Below are positions 8,626-17,342 of a stretch of DNA of 64,000 nt, in pieces. The first letter of the stretch is position 1. Each line of letters starts with the position of its first letter. This DNA is from Micromonospora siamensis (lineage in GTDB: Bacteria > Actinomycetota > Actinomycetes > Mycobacteriales > Micromonosporaceae). The stretch spans positions 806,001 to 870,000 of the forward strand of contig NZ_LT607751.1 of NCBI RefSeq assembly GCF_900090305.1, given 5' to 3'. Under the pieces are notes generated by a model that was not told the origin of the DNA, searched no databases, and saw nothing but the letters and a program-made list of their open reading frames with translations. Made by a program: the position numbers and the translations under genes.

Positions 8626-10926
8626 TCAGCCGAGGGTGTACTGCTGCCGGGGGCCGATGGTGCCGGCGTTGGCGATCAGTGGTTTGGTGCTGTCGGCGGT
8701 GACGTAGCGGCTGTTGCCGGCCGAGCGGAGGCTGACCGAGCCGTCGCTGTTGTGGACGATGACGAACCGCTCCCAGGTGCCCGGGATCGTCTTCGTGTTG
8801 ATCAGCGGCTGGGTGCCGAGGGAGGCGGTGACGAAGCGGTTGTTGGCGCGGGCGAACAGGGCCCACTGGTAGTTGCCCAGGTTGACCAGGTCGTACTTCT
8901 GGGCCACGCCGACACCGGTCGCCGTGGCGGCCAGCGGTGTGGCGGCGGTGTTCGAAGCGGTGACGTAACGGGCGTTGGACCGCGCCTTGAAGGTGCGGTT
9001 GGCGTCCGACACCTTCACGTCGTGGAACTGCTCGAACTTGCCGACGGTGGTCTTGCCGGCGACCAGCGTGCCGCCGCTGCCGGAGGTCGAGACGTACCCG
9101 GAGTTGGCCGAGATGGTCAGCGAGCCGTCGCTGTTGCGGATGAGGCGCAACCAGCTGAACCCGGAGACGTGCGCGTCGACCAGGGTCAGCTGGTTGGCCT
9201 GGTCGGCGGCGAGGTATCGCCGGGCCGACCGGGAGTAGAGGGCGACGCGCCCGTTGCCGGCGTCGACGACATCGAACGTGCTTCCGGCGTCCAGGCCGGC
9301 CCGGTCGGCGCGCGCGCCGCCGGAGGTCGACGGACCGACGTAGCGCAGGTTGCTCCGAGCCAGCAGGCCGATCGTGCCGATCCGGGGCAGCAAGGTGACG
9401 TCGTCGTACACGGTGCCGGTCCGCTTGTCGCCACCGGTCACGGTGACCGAGACCCGGTAGGTGTCGAGGGTCGCGTACCGGTGCGAGGCGACCGGCGAGG
9501 CCTGAGTGACCACCGTGCCGTCGCCGAAGTCGAACCGGTAGGAGGCGATCGGCGTGAGGCCGGCCGTGGAGGTGCTGGCGTCCAGGGTCACCGTGCTCGT
9601 CCCGAGGTCGATCGCCGGGTCGAGCCGGGCCACCGGGCTCTGGACGCTCTCGAACGCGCCCCGGTCGGCGTACGTGATCGGGCCGGCGCCGGTGTCGGGG
9701 ACGTTCGGGTCGTCGGCCCGGGCCAGCCCGCTGTAGTCGATGGTCGGGTAGCCGGGCGCCGCCGAGTTGGCCGAGTCGATGCGGGTGGCCTGGATGCGGC
9801 TCTCGCGGTCGTGGGCGGCCTGGCCGGTGGCGGTGCGGAACGCCGCCAACCCGAGCGGGGTGCCCCACGAGTAGAGCTGGGGGGACGACGCGTTGGTGTG
9901 GAACACGTCGTTGTAGTCGACCCGGGTGTCGCGGGCGGTGGTCCCGTAGACACCGATCTCCACCCCGCCCGGACCGGTCCGGCCGCAGTTCTGGAGCCCC
10001 AGGTAGCCGTTGTCGACCAGCACATTGTTGTGCACGGCGACGCCGGTCGAGGCACCCTCGATCCGGACGCCGTCGCGGCACCGCTGGTGGACGGTGTTGT
10101 TGGTGACCGCGGTCCCGGTCGCGCTGTCGTTGCGGATGCCGTCGCCGCCGCCCGCCTGGATGTAGTTGTCGCTCACCACGGTCCCCGAGGCGCCCGGCGC
10201 GACCAGGATGCCCGCGGCGGAGAAGCCTTCGATCCGGCTCCGGGTGACCGTGTTGCCGGTGCCGGCGACCCGCACGGCGACACTGCCCATGGGCAGGTCG
10301 TACCGGGGGATGGTCGAGAAGGAGCTGGCGGTGAGGGTGACGCCGGTGGTGGCGGCGTCCAGATCGACGGCGGTGACGAGTGTCGCACTGCTGGAGGAGA
10401 TGCCGCTCAGGGTCGCTCCGGTGACCTTGGAGAGTCGCACGGCGGGCGTGGTGCTCACGGTCTCCGGATAAGCCCCGAAGCTCTCCACGGTGATCGCCGA
10501 GGAATTGCGGAGGTCGAGGCCGGGCAGACCCTCCGCCGGGGTGGCCGAGAAGCGGCGGATGACGATGTCGTGCTGGCCGTCGACCACGAAGCCGGAACCG
10601 GGGCCCACCAGACCGACTCGAGCGGTGCCGCTGTCGCTGGTGAAGGTGATCGGCTGGTCGGGCGTGCCGGAACGGGGCACGGTGACCCGCTCACGGTAGG
10701 CGCCGGCACCGACGCGGACCGTCTGACCGGCCTGCACCACCTGCGCGGCGGCGCCGATCGTGCAGAACGGCTGATCCTGGGTGCCGGGGCCGGTGTCCGA
10801 GCAGGTGTCGGAGTAGCCGTGCACCCAGAGCGTGGTGGCGTCGGCCGCCCGCGCCGGGAGGATGGAGAGCAGGGTGCTGCCAGCGACCGCGAGGGCGGTC
10901 AGGCCGGCCAGGGAGGTTTTCCGCAT
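8626..10926 (-). CDS. Secreted beta-helix / PKD / double beta-trefoil protein, array member 3
   Basis: A 766-residue paralogue starting MRKTSLAGL, with a signal peptide ending near residue 27 (PARA). The beta-helix, the conserved block HDRES..DSANSAAPGYPT, the PKD domain (FDFGDGT) and the six trefoil leaves are all present. The fourth leaf begins ARSNARYVTAS rather than ARANARYVTAS as in members 1 and 2, and the protein ends TIGPRQQYTLG. That ending is shared with member 4, so members 3 and 4 form a second closely related pair at the C-terminus. AGGGA lies about seven bases before the ATG. Function is not known. Confidence 0.85.
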   Translation of the reverse strand: MRKTSLAGLTALAVAGSTLLSILPARAADATTLWVHGYSDTCSDTGPGTQDQPFCTIGAAAQVVQAGQTVRVGAGAYRERVTVPRSGTPDQPITFTSDSGTARVGLVGPGSGFVVDGQHDIVIRRFSATPAEGLPGLDLRNSSAITVESFGAYPETVSTTPAVRLSKVTGATLSGISSSSATLVTAVDLDAATTGVTLTASSFSTIPRYDLPMGSVAVRVAGTGNTVTRSRIEGFSAAGILVAPGASGTVVSDNYIQAGGGDGIRNDSATGTAVTNNTVHQRCRDGVRIEGASTGVAVHNNVLVDNGYLGLQNCGRTGPGGVEIGVYGTTARDTRVDYNDVFHTNASSPQLYSWGTPLGLAAFRTATGQAAHDRESRIQATRIDSANSAAPGYPTIDYSGLARADDPNVPDTGAGPITYADRGAFESVQSPVARLDPAIDLGTSTVTLDASTSTAGLTPIASYRFDFGDGTVVTQASPVASHRYATLDTYRVSVTVTGGDKRTGTVYDDVTLLPRIGTIGLLARSNLRYVGPSTSGGARADRAGLDAGSTFDVVDAGNGRVALYSRSARRYLAADQANQLTLVDAHVSGFSWLRLIRNSDGSLTISANSGYVSTSGSGGTLVAGKTTVGKFEQFHDVKVSDANRTFKARSNARYVTASNTAATPLAATATGVGVAQKYDLVNLGNYQWALFARANNRFVTASLGTQPLINTKTIPGTWERFVIVHNSDGSVSLRSAGNSRYVTADSTKPLIANAGTIGPRQQYTLG

Positions 10927-11056
10927 GCGTGTCCCTGTGGACGAAGAGGAGCCGGCTCTCGCCGGAAGTCAGTGCGGGCATCATCGTGGATCCGCCGGTT
11001 CGCCCGCAGTCCCGCGTGGCATTTCGGACAACCGAGCCCACCAGGGTCCGGACGCG

Positions 11057-11095
11057 CCGACGCCCGCCGGGCCTGGGTGGCCGGGCGGGCGTCGG
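11057..11095. terminator. Hairpin downstream of array member 4
   Basis: A 12-bp perfect stem (CCGACGCCCGCC at 11057-11068 with 11084-11095), 15 bp past the stop of member 4. It is closely related to the other array terminators. Confidence 0.7.
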
Positions 11096-11110
11096 TCGGG
11101 GGTACGGGGA

Positions 11111-13423
11111 TCAGCCGAGGGTGTACTGCTGCCGGGGGCCGATGGTGCCGGCGTTGGCGATCAGTGGCTTGGTGCTGTCGGCGGTGACGTAGCGGTTGTT
11201 GCCGGTCGAGCGGAGGCTGACCGAGCCGTCGCTGTTGTGGACGATGACGAACCGCTCCCAGGTGCCCGGGATCGTCTTCGTGTTGATCAGCGGCTGGGTG
11301 CCGAGGGAGGCGGTGACGAAGCGGTTGTTGGCGCGGGCGAACAGGGCCCACTGGTAGTTGCCCAGGTTGACGAGGTCGTACTTCTGGGCCACGCCGACAC
11401 CGGTCGCCGTGGCGGCCAGCGGTGTGGCGGCGGTGTTCGAAGCGGTGACGTAACGGGCGTTGGACCGCGCCTTGAAGGTGCGGTTGGCGTTGGTCACGTC
11501 GACCCGGTGGAACTGCTCGAAGGTGCCGATGCTGCTGTTGTTGGCGCAGACCGCGCCGGATTTGCAGGAGGTGGAGAGGTAGAGGTTCGTGCTGCGCGAG
11601 AAGAGGCTGATGGTGCCGTTGGTGTTCGGCACCACGGAGAACCGCCCACCTGACTCGATGTGCGGGTAGACGAGGGTCACCAGCGCACCGGCGCCGGTGG
11701 TGCTGACGTAGCGGTTGGCCGAGCGGGAGTAGAGCGCGACCCCGCCGCTGCCGACGTCGGCCAGGTCGAACTTGTCGACCGAGTCGACCCCGTAGTGGTC
11801 GGCGCGCAGCGCCTCCCCGGCGGGGGTGGGGGCCACGTACTTGAGGTTGCTGCGGGCCAGCAGGCTGATCGTGCCGATCCGCCGCAGCACGCTCACCATC
11901 TGGTTGGTCGCGTTCGTCCGGCCGTCCGAGTCGGTGACGTCGACCATCACGGTGTAGGTGCCCGGGTTCGCGTACTTGTGGGTGGCGACCGGGGTCGACT
12001 GGGTGACGACCGTGCCGTCTCCGAAGTCGAACCGGTACGAGGTGATGGCCGAGGTGCCGGGCACCGAGGCGGAGGCGTCGGCGGTGGCCGACACCGTGCC
12101 CAGGTCCAGGGTGGCCGAGACGACCGCGGTGGGGTAGCGGAAGTTCTCCACCGCGCCGCGGTCGGCGTACGTCACGGGGCCGACCCCGGTGTTCGGCACT
12201 CCCATGTCGTCGGTGCGGGCCACGCCCCCGATGTCGATGGACGGATAGCCCTTCGCCGCCGAGTTCGCGGAGTCGGTGTGGGAGACCACCGTGCTGGACT
12301 CGTGGTCGTGCGCGCCCTGACCGGAGGCGGTACGGAAGGAGGTCAGCCCCAGCCGGGCGCCACCGAAGGAGTAGAGCTTCGACGAGCCCAGGGCGGTGTG
12401 GAAGACGTCGTTGTAGTCGACCGTGGTGTCCCGGGCGGTGTCGCCGTAGACGCCGATCTCCACCCCGTCCTGCTTGCCGTTGCAGTTGTTCAGGCCCAGC
12501 CAGCCGTTGTCGGTCAGGACGTTGTTCCAGACGTCGACGCCGGTGGAGGCGCCCTCGACCCGGATGCCGTCGTTGCACCGCTGCTTCACGGTGTTGTTGG
12601 TGATCGTCGTGCCGGTGGCGGAGTCGTTGCGGATGCCGTACCCGCCGCCCGTGGTGAGGAGGTTGTTCACCAGCGTGGTCCCGCTGGCACCCGGTTCGAC
12701 GGAGATCGCGCCACCAGCGAAGCCGTCCACCCGGGTGCGGGCGACGGTGTTGCCGGTCCCGGCGACCCGCACGGCGACGCTGGTCGCCGCCGTTCCCTCG
12801 TAGTAGGGATTGGTCTGGAAGGTGGAGCGCTGGACGGTCACCCCGGAGGTGGTGGCGTCCATGGTCAGGCCGTTCGTCAGCGCCTGCCCGCTGACGACGA
12901 GCCGCTGCAGGGTGGACCCGGTGACGCCGGAGAGCCGTACGGCCGGGGCGGTGGCCTTGGAGCCCATGCCGACGATGAAGTTGTCGACCGTGACGGCCGA
13001 GGCGTTGCGGAGTTCCAGGGCGGGGACGTCGACCGATCCGCCCACACTGAAGCCCTGGATGACGATGTCGTGCTGGCCGTCGACGACGAACCCGGCCGTC
13101 CCCCCGCCCATGGGGATCCGGGTGCCCAGGTTGGACCTGATGGTGATCGGCTGGTCTGGCGTGCCGGAGCGGGGAACGGTGACGCGTTCCCGGTAGACCC
13201 CACTGCCGACCGCGACGGTCTGACCGGCCTGCACCACGGCCGCGGCCGCCCCGATGGTGCAGAAGGGCACCAGCGTGTTACCGGGGCCGCTGTCCGAGCA
13301 GGAGATGGAGGTCTGGGCCACGTACAGGGTGGTGACGTCCGCAGCCTGAGCCGCGGTGGTGGAGAGGAGGGTGCCGCCGGTGACCGCGAGCGCGGTCAGA
13401 CCGGCCAGAGTAGGTCTGCGCAT
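11111..13423 (-). CDS. Secreted beta-helix / PKD / double beta-trefoil protein, array member 4
   Basis: A 770-residue paralogue (start MRRPTLAGL; signal peptide ending TAAQA). It has the full set of domains. It differs from the others in the third trefoil leaf, where a short CKSGAVC insertion replaces the usual GSGGTL turn and could make an extra small disulfide loop. The last about 380 bp are almost identical to member 3, with a few scattered substitutions, while the helix and PKD regions are diverged. Separation from member 5 is 216 bp and from member 3 is 184 bp, each gap holding a hairpin, which argues for individual transcription units. Confidence 0.85.
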   Translation of the reverse strand: MRRPTLAGLTALAVTGGTLLSTTAAQAADVTTLYVAQTSISCSDSGPGNTLVPFCTIGAAAAVVQAGQTVAVGSGVYRERVTVPRSGTPDQPITIRSNLGTRIPMGGGTAGFVVDGQHDIVIQGFSVGGSVDVPALELRNASAVTVDNFIVGMGSKATAPAVRLSGVTGSTLQRLVVSGQALTNGLTMDATTSGVTVQRSTFQTNPYYEGTAATSVAVRVAGTGNTVARTRVDGFAGGAISVEPGASGTTLVNNLLTTGGGYGIRNDSATGTTITNNTVKQRCNDGIRVEGASTGVDVWNNVLTDNGWLGLNNCNGKQDGVEIGVYGDTARDTTVDYNDVFHTALGSSKLYSFGGARLGLTSFRTASGQGAHDHESSTVVSHTDSANSAAKGYPSIDIGGVARTDDMGVPNTGVGPVTYADRGAVENFRYPTAVVSATLDLGTVSATADASASVPGTSAITSYRFDFGDGTVVTQSTPVATHKYANPGTYTVMVDVTDSDGRTNATNQMVSVLRRIGTISLLARSNLKYVAPTPAGEALRADHYGVDSVDKFDLADVGSGGVALYSRSANRYVSTTGAGALVTLVYPHIESGGRFSVVPNTNGTISLFSRSTNLYLSTSCKSGAVCANNSSIGTFEQFHRVDVTNANRTFKARSNARYVTASNTAATPLAATATGVGVAQKYDLVNLGNYQWALFARANNRFVTASLGTQPLINTKTIPGTWERFVIVHNSDGSVSLRSTGNNRYVTADSTKPLIANAGTIGPRQQYTLG

Positions 13424-13587
13424 CTGTGTCCTCGACTGAGGAGGGGAACCGGCTGCCGCCGGTCTGAGATACGCAGATTATGCGGAGGAGGTTCGCCGTC
13501 TGGAGTCCCTCCGGGCATACCAGGCAAACCTCCACGACGGCACCGGCCGTGCGCGAGGCCCGCGCACCCGGGGCCCGGACGACACCG

Positions 13588-13612
13588 CCCGCCCCACCCG
13601 GGGTCGGGCGGG
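13588..13612. terminator. Hairpin downstream of array member 5
   Basis: Short GC-only stem (CCCGCCC at 13588-13594 with GGGCGGG at 13606-13612), weaker than the other array terminators but in the same position. Confidence 0.5.
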
Positions 13613-13639
13613 ACGGGCGTAGGTGCGGTGGTGTGGGGG

Positions 13640-15934
13640 TCAGCCGAGCGTGTACTGCTGCCAGGAGCCGATCCGGGTGGTGTTGGCGATCAGTGGCTTG
13701 GTGCTCTCGGCGGTGACGTAGCGGCTGTTGCCGGTCGAGCGGAGGCTGACCGAGCCGTCGCTGTTGTGGACGATGACGAACCGCTCCCAGGTCCTGGGCA
13801 CCGTCGCGGTGTTGATCAGCGGCTGGGTGCCGAGGGAGGCGGCCGTGACGAAGCGGTTGTTGGCGCGGGCGAACAGGGCCCACTGGTAGTTGCCCAGGTT
13901 GACCAAGTCGTAGCGCTGAGCCACGCCGACGCCGGTGGCCGTTGCGGCCAGCGGCGAGGCCGCCGTGGTCAAAGCGGTGACGTAGCGGCCGTTGGAGCGG
14001 GCCTTGAAGGTGCGGCTCGCGTTGGTCACGTCGACCCGGTGGAACTGCTCGAACTTGCCGATGGTGGTCGCCGTCGCGACGAGCGTGCCGCCGCTGCCCG
14101 AGGTGGAGACGTACCGGTCGGTGGACTGCGACCGCAGGCTCACCGAGCCGTCACCGTTGCGGACCAGCAGGAACCGCTCCCACTGCTGGACCTGCGTCGA
14201 CTGTGCCCGCATCGGTTGGGTACCGACGAACGCGGCCACGTACCGCCGGTTCGAGCGGGAGTAGAGCGCGACGGTCCCGTCACCGGGGTCGGCGAGGTCG
14301 AACGTGTCGACGGAGTCGACCCCGTAGTGGTCGGCCCGCAGCTGCAGGCCCGTGCTCGCCGGGGCGACGTAGCGGAGGTTGCTGCGCGCCAGCAGGCTGA
14401 TCGTCCCCGTCCTGCGGAGCACACTCACCGTGGAGGAGCTGACGCTGGTGCGGTTGTCCGAGCCGGTGACCCGTACCGAGATCTCGTAGTCGCCCGGAGC
14501 CGCGTAGCGGTGCGTGGCCCGCGGCGACGCCTGGGTGACCACGACGCCGTCGCCGAAGTCGATGCGGTACGACGTGATCGGCACGAACCCGGGCAGCGAG
14601 GTGGAGGCGTCCACGGTCGCCGTGAGGGTGCCCAGGTCCAGTGCGGTGTCGAACCTGGCCATCGGGTTCCGGTAGGTCTCGACCGGGCCTCGGTCGGCGT
14701 ACGTGACCGGGCCGGCCCCGGTGTTCGGTACCGCCGGGTCGTCCGCGCGGGCCGTCCCGGCCCGGTCGGTGCTCTGGTAGCCCGGGGCCGCCGCGTTCGC
14801 CGAGTCGTAGTTGTCCGCCTGGGCCTGGGTGTCCCGGTCGTGCGCGCCCTGCCCGGAGGCGGAGCGGAAGGCGGCCAGGATCATCCGGGTGCCGCCCCAC
14901 GCGTAGTTGATCGAGGGTGAGCTGCGCTGATAGGCGTTGTTGTAGTCGACGACGGTGCCCTTGACGGCGTCGTCGTAGACGCCGATCTCGACGCCGTTCA
15001 CACTGCTGTCGCAGTGGTCCGGGCCGGCGTTGCCGTTCAGCAGGAGGACGTTGTTCTGTACGGAGACCCCGGTGGAAGCCCCCTCGATCCGGATGCCGTC
15101 GCGACAACGGTTGCGGACCAGGTTGTTGGCGATGGCGGCACCGGTCGCGGTTCGGACGCGGACGCCGTGCCCGCCGCCGCCGTAGACGGCGTTGTTGGCC
15201 ACCACCGTCTCCGTGGCGCCGGGCTCGATCGAAACGGCCGCCCCGGAGTAACCCCAAAAGTCGTTGCCCAGCAGGGTCGTGCCGGCACCCGCGGTGCGGA
15301 GACCGACAGTGTCACCGACCTCGTCGTCGTTCGGCGTGCCGAGGTTCGAGGATTTGACGGTCACGGCGGAGGAGGCGGCGTCCACGTCCAAGGTCACTTC
15401 CGGGGCGCTCAGCCCGGCGCCCTCGATCCGTACCCCGGTGACCGCAGCGAGACGGACGGCCGGCACGGTCGCCGCGGGATTCATCCGGACGCTGGTGCGC
15501 TGGATCGAGATCGCCGACGCGTTTCGCACGTCGAGCCCGGGACCGTCGAGCGTGCCGCTGATCCGCAGGCCCCGGAGCACGATGTCGTGCTGCCCGTCGA
15601 CGACGAAACCCGCCCTCGGACCACCCAGCAAGGGCTCGCCGCTGGTCTGGAAGGTGATCGGCAGGTCCAGGGTGCCGGATCGGGGAACGGTCACCCGCTC
15701 CAGATAGGTGCCGGGCCCGATCTCGACCACCTGGCCGGCCCGCACCGTCGCCGCGGCGGCCCCGATGGTGCAGAACGGATTGTTCTGGGTGCCGGTCCCG
15801 GTGTCCGAGCAGAACTCGGAGGTCTGGCTGACGTACAGGTAGGTGTAGTCGCTGGCCTGCGCCGGCGAGGCGGAGAGGAGGGTGCCGCCGGCGACCGCGA
15901 GTGCGGTCAGGCCGGCGAGGTGGTTTCTGCGCAT
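13640..15934 (-). CDS. Secreted beta-helix / PKD / double beta-trefoil protein, array member 5
   Basis: A 764-residue paralogue. The start ATG at 15934 follows GAGGA and gives the array-wide N-terminus MRRNHLAGLTALAVAGG with signal peptide end SPAQA; upstream in-frame codons are ignored because they would mask the signal peptide. The helix contains the FCSDTG/PFCTIG Cys pair and the RCRDGIRIEGAS turn. The PKD domain reads IDFGDGV rather than FDFGDGT. The C-terminus (RIGSWQQYTLG) is intermediate between the member 1/2 and member 3/4 types, so it has not been drawn into either homogenised pair. Confidence 0.85.
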   Translation of the reverse strand: MRRNHLAGLTALAVAGGTLLSASPAQASDYTYLYVSQTSEFCSDTGTGTQNNPFCTIGAAAATVRAGQVVEIGPGTYLERVTVPRSGTLDLPITFQTSGEPLLGGPRAGFVVDGQHDIVLRGLRISGTLDGPGLDVRNASAISIQRTSVRMNPAATVPAVRLAAVTGVRIEGAGLSAPEVTLDVDAASSAVTVKSSNLGTPNDDEVGDTVGLRTAGAGTTLLGNDFWGYSGAAVSIEPGATETVVANNAVYGGGGHGVRVRTATGAAIANNLVRNRCRDGIRIEGASTGVSVQNNVLLLNGNAGPDHCDSSVNGVEIGVYDDAVKGTVVDYNNAYQRSSPSINYAWGGTRMILAAFRSASGQGAHDRDTQAQADNYDSANAAAPGYQSTDRAGTARADDPAVPNTGAGPVTYADRGPVETYRNPMARFDTALDLGTLTATVDASTSLPGFVPITSYRIDFGDGVVVTQASPRATHRYAAPGDYEISVRVTGSDNRTSVSSSTVSVLRRTGTISLLARSNLRYVAPASTGLQLRADHYGVDSVDTFDLADPGDGTVALYSRSNRRYVAAFVGTQPMRAQSTQVQQWERFLLVRNGDGSVSLRSQSTDRYVSTSGSGGTLVATATTIGKFEQFHRVDVTNASRTFKARSNGRYVTALTTAASPLAATATGVGVAQRYDLVNLGNYQWALFARANNRFVTAASLGTQPLINTATVPRTWERFVIVHNSDGSVSLRSTGNSRYVTAESTKPLIANTTRIGSWQQYTLG

Positions 15935-16057
15935 GGGGGTCCTCGATGAAGGAGGAGGATCGGCTGACGCCGGAAGCAACTGCGTCCATGATCCCAGCCC
16001 GGTCGGGCGGCGCGGCGCCCCGCCCGGCATAACGGACGCCGCTCCCCCCGGCCAACG

Positions 16058-16094
16058 CCACCGCCCGCCAGGCGCGCGGCCTGGCGGGCGGTGG
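16058..16094. terminator. Hairpin downstream of array member 6
   Basis: Perfect 15-bp stem (CCACCGCCCGCCAGG at 16058-16072 with 16080-16094) with a 7-nt loop, 23 bp past the stop of member 6. Confidence 0.75.
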
Positions 16095-16117
16095 TCGGTA
16101 CGAGGTCAGCAGCAGCC

Positions 16118-17305
16118 CTAACGGTGGCGCAGGCTGTACTGCTCCCAGGCGCCGATCCGGCCGGCCCGGGCGATCAGCGGCTTCGCGCCGGCGCTTTCGG
16201 CGGTGACGTAGCGGCCGTTGCCGACCGAGCGCAGGCTCACCGAGCCGTCGCTGTTGCGGACCAGCACGAACCGCTCCCAGGTGAGCGGGACGACCTTGGT
16301 GTTGACCAGCGGCTTCGTGCCGGACGCGTCGGCGGTGACGAACCGGTTGTTGGCCCGGGCGAACAGGGCGTACTGGCCGCCGCCGAAGGCGACCAGGTCG
16401 AAGGTCTGACCGACGAGACCCTGCGTGGCGTTGGCGATCAGCGGCGGGGAGGCGGTCTTCGACGCGTTGACGTACCGGCCGTTCGCGCGGGCCACGAACT
16501 GCCGGTTGCCGTCGGCGGCGTCGACCCGCTGGAACTGCTCGAAGCGACTGATCGTGGTCTTGTTCGCGAGCACCAGGCCGCCCGAGCCGGAGGTGCTGAG
16601 GTACCGGCCGCTGCCGGCCCGCACGCTGTACGAGCCGTCCCGGTTCCGGATCATGGCGAACCGGCCGCCGCGCAGGACGTTCGGCGCGCCCGTCCCGACC
16701 TGGCCCGAGCCGTCCACGTCGGCGGTCAGGTAACCGGGCTGGCCGTACCAGTACATCGCGACCTGGCCGTTGCCGGCGTCGGCGAAGTCGACCTTGGCGA
16801 GGAACTCGGCGCCGTAGCGGTAGGCCTGGAGCCCGGAGCCCTCGGTGAGCGGGGAGAGGTATCGCAGGTTGCTGCGGGCCAGCAGATAGCCCCGGCTGAG
16901 CCAGCGCAGCACGCTGACCGTCCGGGTGGCGCTGTCGCTGCGGCCCTCCGCGTCGGTGGCGGTGAGGCTGACCTGGTATTCGCCCGGTTCGGTGTAGTTG
17001 TGGCTGAAGACGGGGGAGTCGGACGTCTCCGCGGTGCCGTCGCCGAACGTGGCCCGGTACGAGGTGATCGGCGCGTCGCCGGGCTGGGAGTGGTAGCCGA
17101 TGAGACTGACCCGGAGCGACTGGAGATCCATGGTGATGTCCAGGTCCACCTGGGGGCCCGCGGCGTCGGCCAGGGCGCCCCGGGCGGCGGAGTCGACGAC
17201 GCCGGCCCGGTCCACGGGAGCGGCGGCATGTGCCGGTGTGGCGGCGAGGAGGCTGAGGCCGGCGACCGCGAGCGCGGTGCGGCGGGCAAGGGACGATCTG
17301 CGCAT
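16118..17305 (-). CDS. Short array member 6: PKD plus double beta-trefoil, no beta-helix
   Basis: A 395-residue exported protein that keeps the signal peptide (MRRSSLARRTALAVAGL, end PAHA), a PKD domain (ATFGDGT, HNYTEPGEY) and six trefoil leaves, but lacks the roughly 300-residue beta-helix found in the other six. The junction is clean: PKD sequence begins about 30 residues after the signal peptide. It ends SLRHR instead of the usual QYTLG. Only 37 bp separate its start from the stop of member 7, with no hairpin between, so it is probably cotranscribed with member 7. It may be an internal-deletion derivative or a free trefoil/PKD version of the family. Confidence 0.8.
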   Translation of the reverse strand: MRRSSLARRTALAVAGLSLLAATPAHAAAPVDRAGVVDSAARGALADAAGPQVDLDITMDLQSLRVSLIGYHSQPGDAPITSYRATFGDGTAETSDSPVFSHNYTEPGEYQVSLTATDAEGRSDSATRTVSVLRWLSRGYLLARSNLRYLSPLTEGSGLQAYRYGAEFLAKVDFADAGNGQVAMYWYGQPGYLTADVDGSGQVGTGAPNVLRGGRFAMIRNRDGSYSVRAGSGRYLSTSGSGGLVLANKTTISRFEQFQRVDAADGNRQFVARANGRYVNASKTASPPLIANATQGLVGQTFDLVAFGGGQYALFARANNRFVTADASGTKPLVNTKVVPLTWERFVLVRNSDGSVSLRSVGNGRYVTAESAGAKPLIARAGRIGAWEQYSLRHR

Positions 17306-17342
17306 GTGGGTCCTCGATCTGATTCGGAGGTGTGGGGGGAGG

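Noticed and set aside
16118..17305. Pseudogene of the array family
   Set aside because: The frame is intact, the signal peptide and both remaining domains are complete, and it has a ribosome site, so it is more likely a real short form.
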